A stretch of DNA of 64,000 bases, taken from positions 1,653,001-1,717,000 of the forward strand of contig NC_090135.1 of NCBI RefSeq assembly GCF_040581485.1, in the 5' to 3' direction. Under the pieces are notes generated by a model. The model saw only the letters and a list, made by a program, of their open reading frames with translations. It searched no databases and was not told where the DNA came from. Made by a program: the position numbers and the translations under genes. Source of the stretch: Linepithema humile. Taxonomy: Eukaryota > Arthropoda > Insecta > Hymenoptera > Formicidae. Shown here piece by piece: positions 44,263 through 54,658 of this stretch. Position 1 is the stretch's first letter. Each line of letters starts with the position of its first letter.

Positions 44263-47200
44263 ATGTCCGGGAAACGAGAGAAATTAGGCTTCCAATTTTG
44301 GTTGAACGACAACCGAAATCATAGTGAGGCGTTAGATAGCTCCGCGAACGGAGAGGAAAAGCGCGCAATCGTAGAATCCCAACCAAACCAATCTCGGTTG
44401 ATCCGCAACCAAGATCAACGAGCATTGAGCGTAAGCGAACAACGTAGTAAGACGACAGGAAAGAAAACTGGAAATAAGAAGCAAAGTACCGGGGACGCGA
44501 ACACAGATACCATTTCGAAAAAACCAACCGTTGAGCGCGATCGTACATTGCTAGGGCTCGACAGTGCTTTGAAAGCTACTCGCGAGGACAAAAAACTGCG
44601 ACAAAGTAGGCATCTGCCAAGTAGAACTCCGAGTCACGTATCGGAATACAGTGAGTTCGCACTCACATCTTATGATAGTTGCGTTTTCGACCCAGACGAG
44701 TTCCGCACTGAAGTAAAAATGAATAATGATGAAGAGTTACCGAAGACTACCGAGTCAGAAATCGACCGGGATATTGAGTTACTAAGAAAGGAAATGACGC
44801 AAAACGCAGGGGCAAAAACTGAAGACGCGACGCGAAACTCAGAGCTAACAGATACAATGATGGACTTTGTGCGCGAAATAAGACAACAGTTGACCGAAAT
44901 GCAAGAGCAATTCCACGAACAAATAGAAAACGTACGGGGGCAACAGCAAGAGTGGCAGCAACGGCTCTTAGCTATACCGGGCCAACGAGAATTGAATGTA
45001 CCACTGACTACTAGGCGCGTAACTGATAACGCGGATGTAGCATACGGACGGGGTATGTCGGATATACGAAATAGGCCGATAGCCATGCATGGGTATATGC
45101 AACTAAAAGAAGCGCGAAGCTTAATCCCAGAGATTGACGGAACGTCACAGGCTAAAATACAAGAGTTCCTCAGCGCGAGTACTTACGCGGTGGAAAGTAT
45201 AGACCCTTTGGAAGAATTACAGTTGCTGAAGGCGATACTGTGTACTAAGTTAAAGGGAAAGGTCTTGCTCGATTTTCAAACAAGAGATATTCAAACGTTC
45301 GTGCAATTAAAACGAGAAATAGAAGCAGGATATACAACTCATAAGAGTATAACGCACTTGCAAATTGAATTTAACACGCTAAAGCAGAAGCATGGAGAGA
45401 ACGCCCAAGCTTTCGGTACACGAGCAGATCAGCTCGCGATGAAACTTTACGAAGCGATGATCGATGGAAAAAGTCTCACGGTCATGGAGAAAAATACAAT
45501 AAAGACCACTATACAAAACTTAGCGCTACAAAACTACCAAATCGGACTAAACGAAAGCATTAAAACTATAGTACGCGCACGCAATTACAAAACGCTACAA
45601 GAGGCGATTGCGATAGCGACGGCTGAAGAAAAATTGCAAAGTCCGTATTCCGAAAATAGGAATTATAACAAATTCAGTAATAATAACGGCGCAAGAGAAA
45701 AGATACTAAAATGTATCAAATGCGGCAAATTGGGTCATGAAGGGCGTGATTGCAGAATAGGACGCTTTCATAATTATAATAACCGGTATCAATTACCGAG
45801 AGCTAGCGGCCAGAAGGTCAACATGATGAACATATTTTGTAAACATTGCAAAAGATCGGGGCACAATCAAGATACCTGTTGGTCATTGCATGGAAGGCCA
45901 GACAAGGACGACGCCCGAACGAGGAAAAACGCCAAGCAAGGCGAAGGAGAAGAGGCAAACATAAAAACAGCACGACCCGCAAAAACATTGCAGATAGCAT
46001 CAGTAGGCGAATATGCACAGGCCGAACTTAATCTAGATTTAATAGCAGTACCTATGCAAGAAATTCGAGCAGCACGGGCAGTTATGCTCGTAGATACAGG
46101 AGCTGCAATAACTTTAATTAAATTGAAAACCTTAAAAGAAGAAACTTTAGTTTACGATGAAAAGATAATGATAATAGGCGCTACTGGACAGAAGGCCGAA
46201 ACGTTGGGCACGATAATGGCTCACGTACTATTGAAAGGGCAAGTTATTACGCATAAAATGCATGTGGTGAAGGACAATTTTCCGATAAGTCATGAAGGAA
46301 TATTAGGAGTTGATTTCCTTAAAAAGCACGTGATGAAATGGGATTACCCCACTAAGCGACTAACGATAGGGGACACCAAATTTAAACTATTTCCGTGCCG
46401 ACCAGTCACATTGAAGTCACGAAGTGAGACCATAATATCCGCCACTACAAATAAAAATATGACAGGAATAGTGCATGCATTGGAAATGCAGCCGGGAATT
46501 ATCATAGGAGGTTGCGTGACGACAGCTCAAGATTACGGTTGTGTCATAAGCGTAATCAACACTACCGATAAGCCGGTAGACATACAGACTCCACACGTAG
46601 AGTTAACATTGTTAGAAGCGGAAACAGGAATTCAAGTATTTAATACTGAAGTTAACAAGGCAACAGATAAGCCAATGTCTCGTTTGGAGAAAATAAGAGA
46701 CGCATTAAGAATTAAACATTTGAATAAGGAAGAGCAAAAGGCAATAGCAAAGATTTGTGAAGAGTACAGCGATATCTTTCATATAGAAGGAGAACCGCTG
46801 ACTCATACCGTGGCGATGAAACACGAGATCGCGACGCGGCCGGGGACGGCGCCCGCCAACACGCGACCGTACCGGTTGCCGGAAAAGCATAAAGAGGAAG
46901 TGAACAGACAAGTGAGAGAAATGCTAAGAAATAAAATCGTACGCCCAAGTACGAGCCAATGGAACGCACCTCTCCTAGTGGTGCCAAAGAAAATGGACGC
47001 TTCGGGGAAACCGAAAATGAGGGTCGTAGTAGATTTCCGGAAGGTAAACAATGTAACTATAGGAGATTCCTTTCCATTACCTAATATCACAGATATTCTG
47101 GATCAATTAGGAAGCTCAAAATACTTCACGACCTTAGATTTGGCTTCTGGTTATCACCAGATACCAATGGCAGAGGAAGATAAACAAAAAACGGCATTCT

Positions 47201-48801
47201 CGACACCATATGGGCATTACGAGTTTAACAGGATGCCCTTCGGATTGAAGAATGCGCCAGCGACATTTCAGCGTTTGATGAATACCATACTGGCTGGATT
47301 GCAGGGCATAAAATGTTTAGTTTATCTGGACGATATTGTAATTTATGGAGCTAGTTTGACCGAACATAATCGGCGGCTAGAAGAAGTATTGGACAGAATT
47401 CGTGCAAACAAGTTGAAATTGCAACCGGACAAGTGCGAATTTCTGAGAAAAGAAGTGACGTATCTGGGGCACATTATTACTGAGAATGGAATAATGCCTG
47501 ATGCGGGAAAAATCAAGGCTGTACAAGACTTCCCTACGCCGAACAAAACAAAAGATATCCAAGCGTTTATCGGATTAGCTGGATATTATCGGAGGTTCAT
47601 CGAGAATTTCTCCGGAATCGCTAAACCACTCACTAAATCGATGAAAAAGGACGTGAAATTCGAGTGGACCGCGGAACAGCAACATGCTTTCGATGTATTA
47701 AAAGAAAAACTAGTTACAGCACCGGTACTTCAGTATTCGGATTTCAGCAAGGAATTCATAGTTACAACAGATGCTTCAGACTTTGCTGTAGGAGCTATAC
47801 TTTCTCAGGGGGAAATAGGACAGGATCGTCCAATAGCCTACGCAAGTCGAACACTCAATCGAGCTGAGCAAAATTACAGTACTACGGAAAAGGAGTTGCT
47901 AGCTATAGTGTGGGCGGTAAAGCATTTTAGACCGTACGTATACGGAATTAAGTTTACAATAGTCACGGATCATCAACCGTTAACATGGTTATTCAATGTA
48001 AACGATCCGGGTTCGCGATTGATAAGATGGAGGTTGAAACTGGAGGAGTACACTTATGAAATCGTGTACAAGGCGGGAAAAAGCAATGTTAATGCCGATG
48101 CGCTGAGTCGCAATGTCGCGCAGACAGTATCCGCGATAAACAAAGACAGAAAGAATGATGATGACGAAGCAAAAGAAGGAAGTGGAAGCGAAGAGGATGA
48201 CAAAAACGAAATCAAGAAGTATACAGAAGAAGAAAAAAGACAGATAATGTATGAATATCATGATGCGCCGATAGGGGGGTATCAGGGTCTACAGCGAACG
48301 ATAAATCGCATTCGATTAACACATAATTGGAGAGGCCTTACACGAGATGTAGAAGACCACATATCTAAATGCAAACAGTGCCAAAAGAATAAACTAAGTA
48401 AACACAACAAAGCGCCGATGGTGATTACGGATACGCCTAGCCAACCGTTCGAAAAATGCGCTTTGGACATTGTCGGACCGCTAACCGTTACAGACAATGG
48501 AAATAAATATGTATTAACATTCCAGGATCATCTTACCAAATATAGTAAGGCGATACCTATAGCAAATCAAGGTGCCGAAGTCGTAGCGAAAGAGTTCGTT
48601 ACAGGGATCGTGCTAGAATACGGGATACCTGAAAAAGTTCTAACAGACCAAGAGACCAATTTTATGAGCAGTGTACTTAAGGACACTTGTAAATTGTTAA
48701 AAATTAACAAAATCAGGACCAGCGCTTATCATCCACAAAGTAACGGTGCGCTGGAGCGATCGCATCGAACTTTAGCTGAATATTTCAGCGACACTACGTA
48801 A
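44263..48801 (+). CDS. Gag-Pol polyprotein, 1512 codons, stopped late in integrase
   Basis: ATG at 44263. Gag occupies about residues 1-560, with a charged N-terminus, a capsid-like helical middle, and two zinc knuckles: CIKCGKLGHEGRDC near 483 and CKHCKRSGHNQDTC near 524. The protease has LVDTGAAITL near 605. RT has TTLDLASGYHQI near 955 and YLDDIVIYG near 1019. RNase H has TTDASDFAVGAIL near 1165 and TEKELLAIVWAVKHF. Integrase has the HHCC finger (CKQCQKNK near 1368), then D, D and E in LDIVGP, LTDQETNF and GALERSHR. Gag and Pol are in one frame, so no frameshift signal is needed. The frame ends at a TAA (48799-48801) caused by a one-base shift near 48784-48795. The integrase catalytic residues all lie before the break. 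Confidence 0.9.
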   Translation: MSGKREKLGFQFWLNDNRNHSEALDSSANGEEKRAIVESQPNQSRLIRNQDQRALSVSEQRSKTTGKKTGNKKQSTGDANTDTISKKPTVERDRTLLGLDSALKATREDKKLRQSRHLPSRTPSHVSEYSEFALTSYDSCVFDPDEFRTEVKMNNDEELPKTTESEIDRDIELLRKEMTQNAGAKTEDATRNSELTDTMMDFVREIRQQLTEMQEQFHEQIENVRGQQQEWQQRLLAIPGQRELNVPLTTRRVTDNADVAYGRGMSDIRNRPIAMHGYMQLKEARSLIPEIDGTSQAKIQEFLSASTYAVESIDPLEELQLLKAILCTKLKGKVLLDFQTRDIQTFVQLKREIEAGYTTHKSITHLQIEFNTLKQKHGENAQAFGTRADQLAMKLYEAMIDGKSLTVMEKNTIKTTIQNLALQNYQIGLNESIKTIVRARNYKTLQEAIAIATAEEKLQSPYSENRNYNKFSNNNGAREKILKCIKCGKLGHEGRDCRIGRFHNYNNRYQLPRASGQKVNMMNIFCKHCKRSGHNQDTCWSLHGRPDKDDARTRKNAKQGEGEEANIKTARPAKTLQIASVGEYAQAELNLDLIAVPMQEIRAARAVMLVDTGAAITLIKLKTLKEETLVYDEKIMIIGATGQKAETLGTIMAHVLLKGQVITHKMHVVKDNFPISHEGILGVDFLKKHVMKWDYPTKRLTIGDTKFKLFPCRPVTLKSRSETIISATTNKNMTGIVHALEMQPGIIIGGCVTTAQDYGCVISVINTTDKPVDIQTPHVELTLLEAETGIQVFNTEVNKATDKPMSRLEKIRDALRIKHLNKEEQKAIAKICEEYSDIFHIEGEPLTHTVAMKHEIATRPGTAPANTRPYRLPEKHKEEVNRQVREMLRNKIVRPSTSQWNAPLLVVPKKMDASGKPKMRVVVDFRKVNNVTIGDSFPLPNITDILDQLGSSKYFTTLDLASGYHQIPMAEEDKQKTAFSTPYGHYEFNRMPFGLKNAPATFQRLMNTILAGLQGIKCLVYLDDIVIYGASLTEHNRRLEEVLDRIRANKLKLQPDKCEFLRKEVTYLGHIITENGIMPDAGKIKAVQDFPTPNKTKDIQAFIGLAGYYRRFIENFSGIAKPLTKSMKKDVKFEWTAEQQHAFDVLKEKLVTAPVLQYSDFSKEFIVTTDASDFAVGAILSQGEIGQDRPIAYASRTLNRAEQNYSTTEKELLAIVWAVKHFRPYVYGIKFTIVTDHQPLTWLFNVNDPGSRLIRWRLKLEEYTYEIVYKAGKSNVNADALSRNVAQTVSAINKDRKNDDDEAKEGSGSEEDDKNEIKKYTEEEKRQIMYEYHDAPIGGYQGLQRTINRIRLTHNWRGLTRDVEDHISKCKQCQKNKLSKHNKAPMVITDTPSQPFEKCALDIVGPLTVTDNGNKYVLTFQDHLTKYSKAIPIANQGAEVVAKEFVTGIVLEYGIPEKVLTDQETNFMSSVLKDTCKLLKINKIRTSAYHPQSNGALERSHRTLAEYFSDTT

Positions 48802-49280
48802 ATGAAGATCAAACGGACTGGGATGAGTGGTTGCCGTACGCTATGTTCGCGTATAACACCACTCCCCACACGGTGACAGGATATACACCGTTTGAGTTAA
48901 TTTTTGGACATCGCGCAACTCTGCCTACAGCATTAGCACAACCGCCTAGGCTTACATATACTTACGACAACTACGTGTCCGAGTTAAGGGAAAAATTACG
49001 AACAGCCCATAAGATTGCCAAGAGCAATGCGCACGAAGAGAAAGTAAAAGCTAAACGGTATTACGATAAACGGGCTAATCAAGTCATCTTCCAGGAAGGT
49101 GATAAAGTGTTATTATATGATGAAACGTTACGACGAGGACGTTCAAAGAAATTAGAAACGTTATGGTGCGGGCCATACGTAATAGTAAAAAGGAATTCGG
49201 AAGTAAACTACACTATTAAAAAGGGGAGGAAAGAGATGACGGTGCATGCGAATCGTCTAAAATTATTTGTAGAAAACTAA
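48784..49280 (+). pseudogene. Integrase C-terminal part in the shifted frame
   Basis: The frame ending at 49280 is open across the break and continues the integrase core. It has FAYNTTPHTVTGYTPFELIFG, a YYDKRAN segment, and the DNA-binding end with GDKVLLYDE and WCGPYVIVKR. The first ATG in this frame is at 48831, but the domain is expected to be made as part of Pol. The break separates it from the catalytic part. Confidence 0.8.
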
Positions 49281-49393
49281 AAAAAGGAGGAATGAAAATA
49301 TGACGGAATATATTAAGCAGTAGAATAAGTTATGACGACAAACAGTTAAAGAAAAGTTTATTCTGTAGGTGCATTATATTTCTTGGAACTCTG

Positions 49394-51091
49394 ATGTCAG
49401 CAACGAAAACCGAGACGAATTTAGCCGTGGAGATAGAAAGATTCTCACACGAACCAGGAATATACTTTGAAGAAGTAGGTGAGATTAACGTCATCGAATC
49501 ATATTGGAAGTTCGTGATAACTGTAGATATTTCGGCATTAGGAAAACGACATATTCGTGTACAAGAATGGCTAGAATTAGCGGAAAGCGCAAAGAACACG
49601 ATACACTCTACACGAGCAGAAAAGAGTCAGTTCGCGAATTTACTACGATTAATTAGAAAAGACGAAGTTAGAATAACAGCATTATTGAAGAAACTAAAAA
49701 GAGTTTACGGAAATCCGAACGAGAAGAAACGCGGTCTAATTGACGGGATAGGAAAGGTAGCGAAATATTTATTCGGCACTATGGATGCCGGAGATGAGAA
49801 ACGCATCAACGAGCAATTAACACTGTTGCAAAATAGCGAGAGTACTTTTAATCATGTCACGAGGCATCAATTAAAAATATTAAACTCTACAATAGCGCAC
49901 ATAAGCGATTTGGAAAAGACGATCGACGAAAATAACGAATTGTTGTACGACTTAGACGCACGCATTTATAATGGTACTTTATTAATCATCAAACGTGAGG
50001 AAATCAACGAGTACTGTGCATTACTCGACAGAATGCTAGCAGATTCCGACAGAGATATTCAAAATGTGTATGATTTCTTAACGCAGGCGTCGCATGGAAT
50101 GTTGAATCCGAGTCTATTACCCGTCGAACGAATTTTCGCCGAAATGCGGGCTGCTGCGCCGTATTTACCACGCGGAACGTATTTTCCTCTCAAGCTAGAT
50201 GTAAGTGATTGGTCAACGTTTGAAAAAATTACAAGTGTAAACTCGTATGTTAAGAATGAGACTATATTTGTAACGTTGAAATTGCCACTTGTAACATATC
50301 CGAAATACAGGTTAATAAAAGCCATACCTTTACCTGTCCCTGACCAACGCGGGATATTTGTATTTACCGAGATTAACCAACAATTGTTTGCTGTAAATTT
50401 AGAATTATCCGTATATCTAGCGATAAGCGAAGAAAATTTAGAAAAATGTATTGAGATAGACAAGAAATATATATGTAAATCGGATAGTCCGATATATAAT
50501 ATTAACCCTCGAGCGTTATGTGAAGTACAATTGTATGTAGGTTTGACAAAAAGGGCAATTTGCGGAAATAAGTATGTAAGTTTTAACCAAACTATTTGGA
50601 TAGCATTAACGAAGGAAAATTCTTGGTTATATTCGACTAACAGCGAACAAGACGTAATGATTACTTGTTTAAACCATAAGGAAATACAGACCAAAATCAC
50701 ACGAACAGGTAGAATAACTCTATTAAATAATTGTAAAATAATTGCGAAGGACATGACCCTGAACACAGGAACAATAATAGAAGGCCCGAACATTCAGGCA
50801 TATATACCACGTTTTAATCTAACGGGAAAAATAGAAGGTATAACTAATGGTGAAACGAGCATGGAAATCAAACCGTTAAAATTGAAAAAGATGATACAAA
50901 ATTCAAAGGAATTAATAGATTTGGGAGAAAAAATAAGAGAAGTAGACGACGAGTTAACAGAGGGAAAAATTATTCAACCCTTGACTTTGTATCCTGTGGT
51001 CACAAGTTCGCTTGCCATCGTGATTATTGTATTAGCACTAGGCATAGGAGCAATACTATTATTACGAAAAAGAAAGACTACTGCGGAATAA
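49394..51091 (+). CDS. Envelope-like fusion protein (baculovirus F-like), 565 codons
   Basis: ATG at 49394. A basic cleavage-like site (KKR, residues 111-113) is followed by a glycine-rich hydrophobic stretch (about 114-131) typical of a fusion peptide. Then come coiled-coil helices (about 140-230), several cysteines and N-glycosylation motifs, and one C-terminal membrane span (about 533-556) with a short basic tail. This layout is that of errantiviral Env proteins related to baculovirus F. No signal peptide follows the ATG. The same frame is open upstream from 49304 and encodes a hydrophobic segment just before the ATG, so the true start may come from splicing, as in other errantiviruses. 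No stop or shift was seen. Confidence 0.85.
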   Translation: MSATKTETNLAVEIERFSHEPGIYFEEVGEINVIESYWKFVITVDISALGKRHIRVQEWLELAESAKNTIHSTRAEKSQFANLLRLIRKDEVRITALLKKLKRVYGNPNEKKRGLIDGIGKVAKYLFGTMDAGDEKRINEQLTLLQNSESTFNHVTRHQLKILNSTIAHISDLEKTIDENNELLYDLDARIYNGTLLIIKREEINEYCALLDRMLADSDRDIQNVYDFLTQASHGMLNPSLLPVERIFAEMRAAAPYLPRGTYFPLKLDVSDWSTFEKITSVNSYVKNETIFVTLKLPLVTYPKYRLIKAIPLPVPDQRGIFVFTEINQQLFAVNLELSVYLAISEENLEKCIEIDKKYICKSDSPIYNINPRALCEVQLYVGLTKRAICGNKYVSFNQTIWIALTKENSWLYSTNSEQDVMITCLNHKEIQTKITRTGRITLLNNCKIIAKDMTLNTGTIIEGPNIQAYIPRFNLTGKIEGITNGETSMEIKPLKLKKMIQNSKELIDLGEKIREVDDELTEGKIIQPLTLYPVVTSSLAIVIIVLALGIGAILLLRKRKTTAE

Positions 51092-51196
51092 TAGGTAGAC
51101 GGTAGGACAAGAACTAACTGTAAAACTATACACTCGCACCGCCTACTCCGCACGGAAACTCCGTACCTACATTTCCTTCCATTCGCGGGGGAGGGA
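51092..51196 (+). other. Env 3' flank and polypurine tract
   Basis: The purine-rich run GCGGGGGAGGGA ends at 51196, directly before the right LTR; it is the expected primer for plus-strand synthesis. Confidence 0.75.
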
Positions 51197-51648
51197 TGTT
51201 GTGTGTCGTAACACAACGTGTCGCTATAAGGTTAATTAAGTTAAATACCAAAATAAAAATACTAAGAAAGAATTATTTAGCAAATAAAGAATAACGATGA
51301 GGCTGCAGAGAAACAACCTCGGATTCAAGGTGACACGAATCAGCAATCCGAGAAATATCAACAATAACATATCAATAATATTACAAAACTCTTGATTGCC
51401 GATTCGTATAAATACAGTCGCGCGCAAGCAGCGACGGATTCAGTTTACGATACGCGAATACACCGGCTCGTTTCCCCGTGTCCGTACACGGCTCACGAAA
51501 ATCTAACACCGTCCTGGCGGTTTGTGAGTGATTAAATAAATTGTTCGAGGCAAGGTTTGCGTCCAGTTATTCCACACCTCTAAGCAGTACGTCCCGTTCC
51601 CCAAGCGGATCTCGAACTTACGGTTGCGATCGGAAAGACAACGCAACA
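51197..51648 (+). repeat. Right LTR
   Basis: 452 bp, no difference from 43445-43896 by eye. Followed by ATAT. Confidence 0.9.
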
Positions 51649-51652
51649 ATAT

Positions 51653-52095
51653 CTTTATATATTTATTGTATACTGCGTATATTTAATAACGAAGTAAAAT
51701 ATATATTTAATAACGAAGTAAAGTAAAATAAAATGCGTATCTTTATATATGCGTATATTTAATAACGAAGTCTGTTAGGACGAAAAATAACAATTCGAAT
51801 TGTATACAAATTTAAATATAGTAAATAATGAACATATTTCATGCTTTATTATATTTCTTTTATTGAATAACCAACATTTTAGACAACATTCTTTCGTAAC
51901 AAAATAAACCTTATTTGATCACAGCACAAATAAATAATAATAGAAAATTAAAGATTATAATGTATGAAATATAAAGATAACTTATTCATTAAATACATTT
52001 TGAACTTTGTACTGTACTTTAATAAAATAAAACATAAGAAAAATTAAAAATGTGAAATTAAAAACTAAAAATGTGAAATAAAAGTAAGTATAAAA
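51653..52095. other. Harbinger non-coding part between the two genes
   Basis: AT-rich, with short repeats of ATATTTAATAACGAAGTAAA near 51678-51775. It would hold the 3' ends of the two converging genes. No gene. Confidence 0.45.
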
Positions 52096-54113
52096 TTAGT
52101 TATTATCGGAATCACTAAATTGTGCAACATTTTCTTTATCATATAAAAATTTCCTCAATAATTTACATTTTTCTCTTTCAATTGCAATAATTTCCTCATG
52201 CCGCTGTTCTTTGCATTTTAATTTTTTCGCAGTTATTATTTTTCTATCATCTAATTCTTTTTCATGCATTTGAAGTTGTCGTTTTTGTAGATTTATCGCT
52301 TCCGTTTTTTTTTTCTAATAATTTAGACAACTTAGCGTCACGTTCTTCACGACGTTTCTCTTCGCCCTGAAGATATTCCAGCCAATGCTTTCCTAATTCA
52401 TTTTTCATTTTTGCATTATTGGATCCACTTCCATGTAACGGACGCGCTTTCTTTTCAATTAGATTTTTCTTTTTTGTCGAATTTATATGTGTGCATGAAT
52501 TATTTGTTGAAAGACTAGATGAACAGGTACTGCTATGTGAGCTTACAGCTTCAAGTTCAGTTTCTTTTGAACTATTCGAACATTGAATTTTCGGAGATGT
52601 ATTAATTATATATTTTGTTGGAAGGTTAGATGAGCGAGTATGAAATATATTTGCTTCCTTATCCTTGCCAAGAATCTCTTGCATTTGGTCGAAATATTCG
52701 AATGACATAGGACTGCGCCCCGATTTTCGATTATTATCTATGCATTCTTTATATTTTTTAGTTAATGCATTTATCTTCCAACGAATTTGATCAGTCGACA
52801 TCTAACGAAAATAAACATATTATATAATAATGTATTATGTATTGTTTTTATTATTAATTACAGACTACATTTACACGAGCCGATTTACACTGAAGTTATA
52901 ACGTCGATGTTGTAAAACTAGCCAATCACAGCTATTCGTCTTAAGAATATATGGACTTCTGCGTAAATCGGGTCGTATAAACGTAGTCACAGATGAAATA
53001 TAAATCACACACGTATTACCTCAATACCAAAATCTTTTAAGCCATCTGCTATGCTGGCCCATATTTTGGTTTTTTTCTTTGGATTGTCCAACATGTGGAG
53101 ATTTGCTTCGTACAAGCTAAGAACAGCCAATATTGAATGTTTGTTCCAAACTGCATCTGTACGATAAATATATATATATATTATATGAAAATAAATATAA
53201 AAAATAATTCATTTATGTACTAGAAATAAAAATATAGTTACATACTTGATTTTTTTATATTATTTTGTCCTGTTGCTGACATCTCGTTGTTATTTGCAAT
53301 ATCATTGTACCACTCAGTGTCATCAGCACTTACTACTTTAAAGAGCATTTGATTCCCATTCATAAATACTTCTTCTCCAATAAAACACTTGTGCTTTGGA
53401 ACCATGTCCAACGAATTAATGTTTTCTGAACAATGTTTGCAAGTAAGCCACTCTGTAATGAGATCAATAACAAAAATGCATTTATTTTACGTTTTTAAAT
53501 ATATCAAAAATATTATACGCTTCAAAGCAACTAGATATGATATTCTATAAATATAATATTCTAAATATATTTGTTAATACCAATTGTTCTTTCCATGTTG
53601 CTGGAATCTACTGCTAGTGAATGGTAGTTGGCGTGACTGGTACTCGGAAGTTCTTCGGATGGAATTTTTACTCTCGTACAGGAATTTATCAAAATAAATA
53701 AGTAAGGATTAATTAACGTAAAGAGAAAATTAAGATATCAATACGCACTAATCTACATCGTCTATTGATTTCCATAGAAATGTAATATTTTGGCACTTTG
53801 TTTTTTGTAAAATAAAATTGAATGCCTCGTTGTCAAAATCTGTGAACAATCAGATAATTAAATCATAGAAAATGTTGCAACTTAAATTTTGTACAGCAGT
53901 TATACTTATACATACTCTTTAAACGCACATACGTGCTAATTTTTAAGTCAGTGATTTTAATAGGATCATCGTCATTTATCTTAAACCACATGTTGAATCT
54001 TCTTTGATCTTCATCTCCTGTAACAGAGGATATCATTGACAAATAATGAAATAATTTATTAATAAATCAGCTTTTAACCGATATTGATAATAAATTTTAC
54101 TTCTTTCATCCAT
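52096..54113 (-). pseudogene. Harbinger Myb/SANT-like accessory protein, about seven exons
   Basis: Exons read on the minus strand: 54113-54101, 54017-53916, 53839 to about 53752, about 53672-53581, 53452-53246, 53156-53020 and 52801-52096. Splice sites are GT-AG and phases join at most junctions; the third-to-fourth junction is unclear. The N-terminal exons are unassigned, with a CKHC pair in the fifth. The sixth and seventh exons form a Myb/SANT (trihelix-type) domain: WNKHSILAVLSLYEAN, KTKIWASIADGLKDFGIE, then DQIRWKINALTKKYKEC. The tail is a charged coiled coil. A run of ten T (52305-52314) breaks the last exon: the frame with the domain stops at 52262, while the coiled coil continues in another frame to 52096. 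In Harbinger elements this protein helps carry the transposase to the nucleus and the ends. Confidence 0.7.
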
Positions 54114-54459
54114 CGCTGTTAAATGAACAAATAATGCCAAATAAAGTAGTGATATTTAACACAACAAATTTAAAAAAATAAAAATTGGCAGATTTCACGA
54201 ATTTTGTAAATATGTATGTGACAATGACATATTTTGTTGGTTTTATTACTATAGAGGTTATATCGCAAAGTGTATAAACATGATGCCACTACAAAAAACA
54301 TGGTTTTTTTGTTTCATGGTTGGTACTCCTAGCGACACAACACTGCAAAACTCATCTTTTCGCCGTGTCGCGTAGTGTCATATCGTGTCGTTGTTGGAAC
54401 GCTCGAAAGTGGACACTGTGTAACACAGTGCCGTCTGTGTACGTTGATGGAAAGCACCG
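54114..54459. repeat. Right end of the Harbinger element
   Basis: Contains the right terminal inverted repeat (to 54459) and the subterminal GACACTGTGTAACACAGTG near 54412, matching the left end at 41812-41840 in inverted form. No gene. Confidence 0.65.
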
Positions 54460-54658
54460 TTTATAAGTGGGTGTCTTGTTAACAAGATATATGTTTCAAA
54501 AAGTAAGAAAAGTAGTAAAACTTCACCAAATTCCGTCGATTTCAATACGCTGAGCACGAATATCAATGTATTCCAATCCAAGTAAGCCTCCATCAATCCA
54601 AAATAAGTGGCACAAGGCAGAGCTATCTGAGGCGCGTCCGTCCTGCTCCGCGGCCACA
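54460..54658 (-). other. 5' end of the SART-like element after the Harbinger insertion
   Basis: Continues the leader left at 41789. AACTTCACCAAATTCCG near 54519 matches 12690-12706 in the other SART-like copy, and both then reach a CGTCCG...CGGCCAC motif just before the poly(T) of a GC-rich element. Confidence 0.6.

Larger units (their letters stand above)
43445..51648 (+). mobile_element. Env-bearing Gypsy-type LTR retrotransposon (errantivirus-like), 8.2 kb
   Basis: Two 452-bp LTRs (43445-43896 and 51197-51648), starting TGTTGTG and ending CAACA, show no difference by eye, so insertion is recent. ATAT flanks both sides. Inside are a primer-binding region, a fused gag-pol frame, a short frame with the integrase C-terminus, an env frame, and a purine tract before the right LTR. 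Domain order PR-RT-RNaseH-IN is that of Gypsy elements. A third ORF encoding a membrane fusion-type protein marks the errantivirus-like group of insect endogenous retroviruses. One frameshift late in integrase is the only break I see in pol. Confidence 0.88.
41790..54459 (+). mobile_element. PIF/Harbinger DNA transposon carrying a Gypsy-type retrotransposon
   Basis: The left end CGGTGCTTTCCATC and right end GATGGAAAGCACCG are inverted. The similarity continues imperfectly for about 100 bases, including ACACAGTGTTACACAGTGTC on the left and its inverse-like GGACACTGTGTAACACAGTG on the right. It has two genes: a DDE transposase on plus (41990-43417) and a Myb/SANT-like protein on minus (52096-54113), the usual pair of Harbinger elements. 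Without the inserted retrotransposon and one 4-bp duplication it would be about 4.5 kb. Confidence 0.8.
41787..54462 (+). repeat. Three-base flanks TTT of the Harbinger element
   Basis: TTT at 41787-41789 and at 54460-54462 fit a 3-bp target duplication; the feature span marks the two flanks, not the body. Confidence 0.5.
32272..54658 (-). mobile_element. SART-like non-LTR retrotransposon with nested insertions
   Basis: Own sequence: 3' end and poly(A) 32272-32291, 3' UTR to 32797, ORF2 32798-36458, ORF1 36458-38997, leader 38998-41789 and 54460-54658. Insertions: a 558-bp MITE in ORF2 (34946-35503) and a PIF/Harbinger element in the leader (41790-54459). Codon use is AT-rich, unlike the GC-rich family. 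ORF1 stop and ORF2 start overlap as TAATG, the arrangement known for SART1 of silkworm. The 3' end abuts CCTAACCTAACC; the 5' end touches the poly(T) of the next GC-rich unit. Confidence 0.75.
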
